Positions 36,944 through 45,425 of a stretch of DNA of 64,000 bases are shown here, piece by piece (the first letter of the stretch is position 1; every line of letters starts with the position of its first letter). Made by a program: the position numbers and the translations under genes. The stretch is from positions 5,447,666 to 5,511,665 of the forward strand of contig QVOM02000057.1 of NCBI GenBank assembly GCA_003586115.2. The letters are read 5' to 3'. Source of the stretch: Salvator merianae. Taxonomy: Eukaryota > Chordata > Lepidosauria > Squamata > Teiidae. Below the pieces are notes generated by a model. It was not told the origin of the DNA. It saw nothing but the letters and a program-made list of their open reading frames with translations, and searched no databases.

Positions 36944-37400
36944 AGGAGCCCGGCAATTCCTCCTTCTGTGTGTTTATTAAAGTTGCAGGAGCCCAGCAAT
37001 TCCCACTTCTATGTGTTTATTAAAGGTACAGGCATTCAACCATTCCTCCTTCTGTGTGTTTATTAAAGTTGCAGGAGCCCAGCAATTCCCACTTCTACGT
37101 GTTTATTAAAGATGCAGGAGCCCAGCAATTCCCACTTCTATGTGTTTATTAAAGGTACAGGAGCCCAGCAATTCCTCCTCCTACGTGTTTATTAAAGATG
37201 CAGGAGCCCAGCAATTCCCACTTCTGAGTGTTTATTAAAGGTACAGGAGCCCAGCAATTCCTCCTTCCATGTGTTTGTTAAAGATGCAGGAGCCCAGCAA
37301 TTCCCACTTCTATGTGTTTATTAAAGGTACAGGAGCCCAGCAATTCCTCCTTTTATGTGTCTATTAAAATTGTAGGAGTCCTGCGATTCTCTCTTCTAAC
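36944..37400 (+). repeat. 43-bp minisatellite, ten units plus a partial unit
   Basis: Units start at 36944 and recur every 43 bases without indels up to 37374, where a degenerate eleventh begins. Two subtypes alternate: one has 'cccacttct' with 'ggtac', the other 'cctccttct' with 'gttgc' or 'gatgc'. This gives an 86-bp higher-order period with one break at units 4-5. The array ends about 55 bases before the LBHD1 splice acceptor at 37456. Confidence 0.9.
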
Positions 37401-37518
37401 ACTGAAGCTGACAACACAGCCTTATTTGTCTCATGACCGCTTTTCCCCGTGCGTAGGTCCTGCTCCAACAGAAAACAGCTGTATCGCCTGGGTGGTGCCT
37501 CACCTAACGGATGCGGTC

Positions 37519-40102
37519 ATGACAGAAACCATGAGGGGCTGCGCAGGCCCTGAACCCCCTGCGGAGGCATGCGCTCCGTGTCCGGTGCCCCGAGAGATTC
37601 TCAATCCAGATGCGAGTGAAGATCCCACTCCAAGCGCCGATCAGGAGATGCAGTGGGCTTCGTCAAGGGAGGACAACCCTCTCCAGGGGCTGTCACTAAA
37701 TAGCCAGGTGAGATCAGGATACCCCATAGGACTCAGATATCCAACAGGCTCGCTAGAGGAATTAGAACCACCTTGCAGCCTCCGGTGTGCAGGAGCAGAA
37801 GCAGCTTTACCTGTATCATGTTACCTGACTCTTCAAGAGCAGGCAACTTCAAAGGAGCAGCTTGCTACAGGGGGACCAGAGCAGCCATCTCAGAAGCGAC
37901 CTCTGGAGGAGACGGGTAATATTACCCAGGTAATCTTTTTTTCAATCTAGAAGACATCAGAGGGTAGGTGATCCACCGTCCCTAAGCAACGGTTGAGGAA
38001 TCATAACATGCTGTATCAGAGTTCTTGCATAGCAGCAGCTATCCAGGCTGCCGCCTCGCCAGGTCCTGAAACACCTGCAGCGACACGATCCAGCCTCAGA
38101 TAACTCCCACAATGCAATACTCCAACCCTGAGGTACAGATACTCTCTACTAAGGACAGTATCAAGCATCCTCCTAACTGTGAAACTACTTCAGAGTAGGC
38201 ATACCTAGGCTCGGGATACAACTGCTGGCCAAAACTTTGTGCCTCGTTGCGAGAACGGGCTCCGCACACCAGCCTAAGAACTGTCTCGTGTTTTTTTGAC
38301 CATGGCTGAATTCGCGCTTACCTGTCAGGAATCGTCTCCGCAGACGATTCTGGCCAGCCAGCGTCAGGAGGGGCCGGGGCTGTTTGCGTGCTGAGTTCCA
38401 GAACAGGCCTGTTCCTGTCCAGCTGCTCTAGCAAGGCGAACGGCAGGCTTTCCTGTTGTTCCTTAGAGAACCTAAAGGTTCCTCTCCTCACAACACCAGA
38501 AGCGTTGCAGCCGCCCTGCTCCCCATGCCACAGAACAGAAAGTAAGCCAGGGTACGGTCCTGGATGCCTCGGGGACGGTTGCAGCAGGTCGCAGTCCACC
38601 TGGAACTGTCCCCCCAGTAAGTGCCAAAAGGCCCTGAAACCTGTCTGTTCTTCTTTCTGCAGATCTTCCTGAGCCCTCCGCCGGGCCTGGGAACTGACCC
38701 TTTCCAAAGTCCTGCTTTAAGGCCCGGTAGGGATGTCCCCTGCGAGACGTGCGAAGATATGTGCAGGGACCTTGCCGAGCTGCCGTGTGAAGCCGGGGGC
38801 ATCCCGGGGACCCTGGAAGACCCGTGCAAAGGAAGATGTCGAGGGACGCCCTATGAACCACTGCACGAAGGCCTGCACAAGGTGCCGGCGTGCAGGATTT
38901 TTGACAAGGAGCAGTGTGGAGAGCTGTGGCTGGGGACGGTGCGGCTTCCCTCCATCGTGGTGGAGCCCAGCGAAGGGGGTGACGTGGAAAGCGGGGAGCT
39001 GCGGTGGCCCCCCGATGAGGCCCTGCTGCTGGAAGAGACTGAGGAGGACGAGCTATTTGCGAAAGGTAAGGACACCACAAGGGCGAAACCAGGCGCTTAA
39101 CTAACTTTTGGGGTCTCATTCATGTGTGCGGATGGACACCGGTCACAAAACAGCTTAAAGAGAGGGCCCAGCCACACCTAAGTTTTATTCCAGCTTCAGT
39201 CCAGTTTCAGAATGAAAGAACCCATCGGTGAAGTCATAAGATGTTTCCTTTCAGCAGTATCTAACTCAGAAAATCCACCTTTGGGTTAGACAATGTGGAA
39301 AGAAAATTATTAGCCCCTTTGCTGATGTATTCGTTCAATCTGGAAGTGGACCAAAGCTGGATTAAAACGTAGGTGTGGATGGACCTAGAGAATATAAAAG
39401 CTGGTTCGAAGGTGATGCTTAGCTCCAGCCAACAGTGAGAGACTGGAAGACATGTCTACCTTTTGGGTGGAAGAGAACTGATGTAGACAGTGTAAAAAAT
39501 AAATAAACCCTCCAGCTCCCCATTTTGTTTCATTGGGGTCAGGTCCTCTTGTAGAAACTGGACCTGTGGAAACAGGTCCTCTTGTGCCCGAGTGGGTACA
39601 CAAACACCATACCAAGTATCTCAGATTTACAGCAAGGGACAGCAGCTTTCATAGTGCCTTTTGCGGAAGGTTTGGGGATTCACATGACTTCCTCTAACTT
39701 AACTTGATAAAAGACCATTGGGGAGAGACAGGATCTTTTTATTAGTGGCACCACAGATGGAAAAGCCCATTGGGTTCTATGTTGCATTTTATTTTTTAAA
39801 GATCAAGCTAAGCCACAAAGACTTTTTGGAGAAACTACTTTTTTGGCTCTAGAAATTTCTTTCATCCCTTTCCTTTTAACTGTGAATTTCTTTGTTCTTT
39901 GCTGCCATTTTGTTTTCTGATTTATTGGCTCTGGAGTTCCTGACAATGGAACTTCAGCGAAGGAACAGGTTACAAGCAGCCTTTTCCACAAAAGATTCCC
40001 ATGTTACCTACATTCTGGATTCCTCCCTAATCCTGCCCTTTGATTTTTCGTATTTTAGGGTTGTCGCCTTTCGAAAGTGATGCAGAGGAGGTGCTTCCAT
40101 AA
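37519..40102 (+). CDS. LBHD1: LBH domain-containing protein 1 (LBHD1)
   Basis: Exons 37519-37707, 38663-39065 and 40059-40102 join in phase (0, then 1) to give 211 aa. The core 'RLPSIVVEPSEGG', 'VESGELRWPP' and the following acidic stretch 'EETEEDE' are the LBH signature. LBH family proteins are small, acidic, largely disordered nuclear regulators; LBHD1 itself is poorly characterised. The start 'MTETM' and the exon junction 'SLNSQ|IF' parallel the exon layout of LBH itself. The first exon extends in frame upstream to the acceptor at 37456, so an additional 5' coding exon is possible. The last exon (ending 'DAEEVLP') is supported by splice sites and phase only. Its position between UQCC3 and CSKMT supports the name. 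Confidence 0.85.
37708..38662 (+). other. LBHD1: LBHD1 intron 1
   Basis: Bounded by CAG|GTGAGA and a pyrimidine-rich TTTCTGCAG acceptor. Unusually GC-rich for this window, with open frames on both strands (for example 38318-38707 minus), but none resembles a known protein. Confidence 0.6.
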
Positions 40103-40382
40103 ACACCTGGCAAGACATTTCTCCGGAGGAAAATAGACAGGTGGGTAAATGCAAGTGAATGACTTCTCCGAATTTTATTCTCATGGAATGGAAATCTAGG
40201 GTGTTAAGCATGAAAAGGACAGTAATTTGAGGTGTTGGAAGGATCCATGGCTAATATTCCCGTAAACAAGGGTAGCTGGAGGAAGTTGAACTGTAAACCT
40301 GGACTTCACTCCTGTACTAACTCCTTTTGCTGGTCCTTTTATCCAGCCTTTTCCTAACTTTTCACCTGCCGATTCCTTTCTG

Positions 40383-41760
40383 GCTGCATATTCAAGCCTG
40401 TAAATTAGGAAGCGGCTGAATAAAAGCACTGGCAAATGATTTATTGCGTGGATGAGATACCTGCTCAGGAAGGGACCATCTTCCCTCCAGCTGTGTGCAC
40501 AACTGCCCACCTTGGAGGGAACCCTGGAGGTAGTGTGGGGCCATAGTTAGAAAGCTAGCATAAGTGACGCCATTTTGAAATGACGAAGACATTTTATATG
40601 GTTTTATACTTCTTTGCTTCTGTCTTGCTAAACGAGCAATAAGTAATGTTACAGCCATTGTGTAGTGTGATGCCTTCTCTGCTTCTGTAATTAGCTTGCG
40701 TGAGGACCTGCTGAATTAAACGTGGTACATATACCTTCGCTGTTAGTGAGCAAGTGATGGTGGCAGGAAATACGTGGATATTGGGTGGCGACAATGGAAG
40801 GGGAGTGAGTTGACTAGGGAGCCAGTTAGCTTAAGGACTGCCTAATAACTGAGAAGGCAAGCTTGGGTAGAGAATGCTATAAAAAGTGCGGAAAAATTGT
40901 CCTCAGGGTTCCCTGTTCTTGTTCTGCATATCAGGACCAGGCTGTTTGTGGAATATATTCAATAAAAGCATTATATGCACAGATGAATTCCCTTGTCATG
41001 GGACACTGGGATTGCTATGACAGTAGCTTAGCAGTTGTGTATCTGCTTTGCAGGCAGAAGGACCCAGGTTCAGACCCCGGCCTCTCCCTGGAAGAAGGCA
41101 ATGGCAAATCACTTCTGTGTTGTTCCCACGAAACCTGCTTGGGCCCTAAATTTTTGAAGGAATACCACTTCTGTCAGTTCAGATCAGCAGAGGGGTCCCT
41201 GCCTCGTCTTCCATTGTAAGAGGTCTGGCAGTTCGAGGGGAGGGCCTTCTCTACAGTGGCCCCCCAGTTTGTGGAACAAACTTCCTCTACAGGCATGCCA
41301 GGCAACAATGGTGCTATACCTTTTTGTTTAGAATTTTATTTTTCTTGGTAAACTGCTCTGAAAGCATCAGGTGTAGGACAATATAAAAATGTAAATAAAT
41401 TAAATTAAATTAAAAAAATAACAGCCAGGAGTTTATTTATTTAGAACATTTATATGCCACTGTATCACGTAAAAGATCCTGAAGTGGTTCACAATAGCAA
41501 TCTAAAAACAACCAAGTGTTAACACAGAATTAAAATTGAACGGAGCAAGGAACGGACACTCATTCATCATGGAAAGGCCTGGGTGAACAAATAGGGTTTT
41601 GGCAGTCACTTAAAGGGTATGCTAACAAGGTGCTATACAATTACGTGTTTGGAAAGCATTGCAGAAAGCAGGTGCCAGCACAGAGAAGGCCCTGCTACAG
41701 GACACTGAAATCCCCACTCCTTTGCAACGATCCAAAGAGCTGGGCCTTGTCCCTTTTTCT
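40383..41760 (+). repeat. Partial duplicate of the C11orf98 3' flank (unit 0)
   Basis: Collinear with 51640-52560: the C11orf98 polyadenylation region ('agcggctgaataaaag', AATAAA at 40419), then a SINE, then a LINE tail, then 'aagatcctgaagtggttcaca'. The main difference is an insertion at about 40530-41005. This is the 3' part of a duplicated C11orf98 unit whose coding part is gone. Confidence 0.75.
40530..41005 (+). mobile_element. Solo-LTR-like insertion
   Basis: This stretch of roughly 470 bases is absent from the paralogous site near 51770. It has a TATA-like 'ctataaaaag' at about 40878 and a polyadenylation signal 'caataaaag' at about 40959, and it begins and ends close to TG...CA, as an LTR would. 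No viral coding sequence is present. Exact ends and target duplication could not be fixed. Confidence 0.45.
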
Positions 41761-41994
41761 GCCTGGCCTCTGTATTCACACACAAGACTTCACAGTGATG
41801 ATCTGCCTTGACGGCTCCCTGCTTGAAACCCATCTGGCCTGACCTGAGTCTCCATTCATCCCTGGTCCTTCATGGGGAAATGCCACTGGCCCAGTTCACA
41901 AGGTCTCACTCTAACGTGCCGAAGCGGCTTTGCTTTACACCGCAAACTGCCATCTCCTTTCCTGCTTGGCTGTGTTGTTTCCCCTCAGTGAGGC

Positions 41995-42110
41995 GAGGGG
42001 CTGTTGACTAAGCAGGTAAGCCTGGTAGCTGATGCCGTCCGTGACTGCTGCCAATCTCCAGGCATCGCGCTGGGTCCATTCATCCAGGGAGGTCCCCTGA
42101 GAGACAGACA
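41995..42110 (-). pseudogene. CSKMT relic with large internal deletion (unit 1)
   Basis: On the minus strand the splice acceptor and first codons of the CSKMT main exon ('tctctcag|ggacctcc', then an ATGGACC-like start and '...CTGG') are joined directly to its last part ('gagattgg', 'gcttacctgct', 'cagcccctc'). Nearly all of the methyltransferase domain is deleted. One-base shifts break the frame on both sides of the join. It cannot encode an enzyme. Confidence 0.8.
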
Positions 42111-42294
42111 TCAGAAAGGGACTTAAGAACTTCCCATCCCGCAGTAACCCGCCTCCTTGATTCAAGAGGGAAGCCCGGCTCGGCTCAAAGAGATGTTGGT
42201 AGGAAAAGAACCATAAGCACCACCCCGGACTCCTTGCAAGACCAGCTTGGATGGGAAAGGGATAAATAAGGCACGCCGCTTACAAAGCGCTGCG

Positions 42295-42480
42295 TCTCTT
42301 GGGCGCCCCCTCTGGCCATTCGCCAGAAAGAGCCGGGGAACAACAGCGCGGGCCTCGTCCCTTTCGACCAGTCAGGTTACACCTCGGCGCGGAAGAGGCG
42401 GGCTCTTAAGGGGCGGCAGATGCGATTGGCTGGCGTCTCTCCAAGTAGATAAGCCCAGAGTGCGGAAGTGAATGAAGTTG
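42295..42480. promoter_or_regulatory. Divergent CSKMT/C11orf98 promoter, copy 1
   Basis: CpG-rich and collinear with 49186-49410. It keeps 'gcggaagaggcggg' at 42389-42402 (ETS site plus GC box), a CCAAT box ('gattggct') near 42424 and a second ETS-like 'gcggaagt' at 42462-42469. The C11orf98 start codon region is not preserved. Confidence 0.65.
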
Positions 42481-42874
42481 GAGGATGAGAGGGTTAGGGA
42501 GCAGGTTACATTTTAAATATGTATTAAGACTATTTTATATTTTATTTTTCATTATCGTGGCCCGCCCTGCTGGGGCCCTTCTACTAAAAGGCAGGATATA
42601 AATTCTTAAACAAAATTAAAATAAACGAGTAAATAATAGCATCCCATGTTTGCTTGGAGGTTTTAGTTGCTTGCTCGCTTGCTTTAAGCACCTATTTATT
42701 CATTTAGGCACAAGTCGCCTGCTAGGCTGCCCAGGGGCATGGGCTAGAATGCCATCTTCTGCATCAAATTTACCATTTGTGTATTTATTTAAAAATATTG
42801 CTGTACCGCTTCCCATTCAAATACAATCCCAAAGTGGAGTCATAACAGTTACATTATAGTTTTTCCCTGTTTCA

Positions 42875-42980
42875 GGAGCTGCAGAAGAAGCTTTTCAAAA
42901 GGCGCCCCGTTCCGAACAAACAGAAGAGATAGATGTGATAGATGAAGACCTCACCAGTATCCCCCATCTGAAAAAAGCTC
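42875..42980 (+). pseudogene. C11orf98 exon 2 relic (unit 1)
   Basis: Matches functional exon 2 at 50103-50227, including the pyrimidine tract, the acceptor, 'ctgcagaagaagcttttcaaaaggcg' (in pieces) and the donor region. A deletion of about 20 bases in the middle creates an in-frame stop after 'NKQKR'. The intron beyond the donor also matches. Confidence 0.85.
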
Positions 42981-43689
42981 GTAAGTTCCCCCTAATCCTG
43001 TGGCCAGGGAAATCCCTCACACAGTAGCTCGTGTAGAAAGGGACCAGGGGATGTTTTATAGGGAGATATTCCCCCCCCCCCAGCTTTTGAGTTCTGTTAT
43101 CAGCTGCGAAATATGTGTGTAGGGAAATGTAGGAATGGGTTGCCTGGCTTTTTAAAAAAATTCTGTAAAAGATTTGAGGAAGTAAAGACATCAGCTGGAG
43201 GAGAAGAAAGCATAGCATCCAAGAAGCATGTAAATAGCCACTTGTAAGCTTGGGGATCCTGTTGAGAGATTCCTTCAGATAAATTATTGCTTATTTTAAG
43301 GAGGGCTTTCCTCCAACACACACATACACACCATAGAAAGAAAATAAGCGAGAAGAACTGAGAATTTAACAGCCAAGGAATGTTCACATTAACACTCCAC
43401 ACAGAATTTATTCAACTGTCAGTCAATAGGGACTAACAGCCAATAGCACTGAAATTTTAGATTGGAGGAGGAGGCAGTAAGACATTTGGGGGAAGCGGGC
43501 CACCCCTTCAAGGCCCTGCTAATAGCAAATAGAATTTCAAAGCTGACAGAGCATATTTCTAAGCATTTGATCATTCGTCTTCTCTGTCTCTCCCTCTTCT
43601 GTGTGATTGGTGGATTTTTTAAAATTTTAACTTGTTTTCATCTAACCTTGTTTTATCTGTTGTTCACTGCCCTCAGACAGGCAGTGTAT

Positions 43690-43697
43690 ATATGTAA

Positions 43698-43732
<35 letters not shown>

Positions 43733-43735
43733 TAC
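43690..43735. repeat. (GATA)n(GACA)n microsatellite
   Basis: Runs of 'agat' followed by 'agac' tetramers sit at the left edge of the second duplicated unit. Confidence 0.8.
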
Positions 43736-43996
43736 CTGACCACTTTATTCATACACAAGAGTTCACAGTGATACTCTCCATTCAAAATAAATCAATAAAT
43801 CTACATTCCTGGTGTGATCATTACGCTCACACTCATACCCTTCATTCAGAACTGAACCTTCTTGGGGAATTGCCACTGGTTCTTGAGCAGATAACCTTAA
43901 CTGCTGCCCCCGTCCACAAGAGCCCACACAGACTCTTACCTTATCTCTCAGTCTTGATGTGGATTTGCTTTATGTCACAAAACACAGCTTCCTTCC

Positions 43997-44676
43997 CTAT
44001 TTGACTGTGCTGCTAGACCTCATTGAGGTGAGGGGCTTTTGGCCCAGCAGGTAAGCATAGTAGCAGATGCCACGAATGTTCCCAATCTCCCTCACAGTGA
44101 CATTTCCGCCGCCGGCTTCTTCCAGAAAAGGCACCCTGGCATCTGGGTCCTCGTCCGAAAACTGAACGAGGTTCCCCGCCGGCCTTAACATCTTCAGACA
44201 CTCTGCTACTAAAATCCTGGCTCGGCCCGATCCCCGGGAGCAGTGCAACAGGCTATCGCAGGTCCCTTTGTCCAGGACCAGGTGGAAAGATGCTGGCTTG
44301 AAGGTGCCGGTGAGGTCTGTGGCGTCGGCCACGTGGCAGCAGAGTTCGGAACGGGGGTGCTTCGGAGGCGGGCTCGTCTGAACGAGCCGGCGCAACGATT
44401 CAATCGCCAACGGAGAGAAATCCAGGCAAGAGACGTGGAGTTGGCGTGGTGCGTTTTGGTAGAGGGACAGGCCCAGGGCTGAGGTGCCGCAGCCGACGTC
44501 CAGGATCCGGACCTGGCTTGAATCCAGGCCCTGAAGGAGGGAGAGGAGAAACCCTGAGATGTCCTCATAGCCAAAGAACCAGTCAAAGTGGGCCACCGGG
44601 CGAGTTCCTGCCTTTTCCTTAGCTGCATAGAAGCGGTCCCAGGTATTCCGCCGGTCCATTTGATGAAGGAGGTCTC
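43997..44676 (-). CDS. CSKMT: Citrate synthase-lysine N-methyltransferase CSKMT (main exon; 5' exon not found)
   Basis: CSKMT (METTL12) is a mitochondrial-matrix, SAM-dependent methyltransferase that modifies a lysine of citrate synthase. This exon follows a 'gtctgtcgctcag' acceptor and encodes 226 residues from a split codon to the stop; counted from its first Met at 44659, 220. It shows 'FDWFFGYEDI' (family 'FDWFFGY'), SAM motif I 'ILDVGCGTS' at about residues 52-60, 'LDFSPLAI' (acidic residue for the SAM ribose), 'LDKGTCDSL', 'FSDEDPDARVPFLE' and the C-terminal 'IRGICYYAYLL'. Phase at the acceptor requires an upstream exon, which should encode the mitochondrial presequence. It should lie towards the divergent promoter at about 49200, but I could not locate it. 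The gene is on the minus strand, head to head with C11orf98 as in human. Confidence 0.92.
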
Positions 44677-44729
44677 CTGAGCGACAGACAGACCTTCAAA
44701 AATATCTAAAGGAATGCCTCCTCCCATGT

Positions 44730-44900
44730 AGACCTGCCTGCCCGTGCCCTAAGATCTGCCAGGGAGGCCCTCTTAGAGGTGCCACACACACCCTCAGCAG
44801 TTAAGGGGCTGGGGACGCAGGGGAGGGCCTTCTCGGTTGTAGCCCCCAGAGTATGGAACAGCAGCAACTTCCTGTCTGAGATGCATTAGGCACCCTCATT
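44730..44900 (+). mobile_element. LINE 3' UTR fragment
   Basis: Contains 'gggccttctcggttgtagcccccagagtatggaac' in pieces and 'ctgagatgcattaggcacc', matching the module at 50505-50730. It lies in the intron upstream of the CSKMT main exon. Confidence 0.55.
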
Positions 44901-45104
44901 GTATATATTCAGATCATACTGCAAATCTCTCTCTCTCCTCTCTACATCCACCCGTCCATAATACCTGGAGTCTACCTACCTTACCTATCAGTCTGAACAC
45001 ACAGCACAACAAGACAGTACACACGTCTTCACAGAAAGTAATTTCTGCTGTGCTCAGCAGGGCTTGCTCAAGAAATGGAGCCATTAGTTGGTGTAATATA
45101 AGCC

Positions 45105-45425
45105 TAGTATGGGAGGGGCTGTAGCTGAGTGGTAATACAGGCCGCCTGGAAAGCAGAGCGTTGCTGGTTCGATTCCCAGCCTCTCCCCAGAAGTAGGCAA
45201 TGGCAAACCACTCTTGTATCCCTGCCAAGTAAACTGCAGAGAGGTCCTCATGGAATCTGGGAGTGGCTGTAGCTCAGTGGTAGAACAAACTGCCTGGAAA
45301 GCAGAGCGTTGCTGGTTCGATTCCCAGCCTCTCCCTGGAAGTAAAAAATGGCAAACCCCTTCTGCATCTCTGCCAAGAAAACTGCATAGAGGGGCCCATG
45401 CAATCAGCCAGACATTGCTCACAAC
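45105..45425 (+). mobile_element. Dimeric tRNA-derived SINE
   Basis: Two tRNA-like heads ('ggggctgtagctgagtgg' at about 45115 and 'ggctgtagctcagtgg' at about 45265) each carry 'gctggttcgattcccagcct' and the body 'ggcaaacc'. The two monomers are very similar, so the dimer is fairly young. Confidence 0.7.

Noticed and set aside
36944..37400. CRISPR array
   Set aside because: Units are contiguous 43-bp tandem repeats with no unique spacers, in a vertebrate genome.
37312..37518. LBHD1 coding start inside the minisatellite
   Set aside because: The frame happens to be open from a repeat-unit ATG, but a splice acceptor at 37455-37456 separates the repeat from the exon.
42247..42340. CSKMT first exon on the minus strand (ATG near 42315 with a GTAAGC donor at about 42280)
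   Set aside because: The ATG is also in copy 2, but the donor is not, and the phase would not match the CSKMT exon 2 acceptor.
45105..45425. Two tRNA genes
   Set aside because: A- and B-box-like motifs are present, but the acceptor and anticodon stems do not pair and the SINE body follows; the same sequence recurs at many sites.
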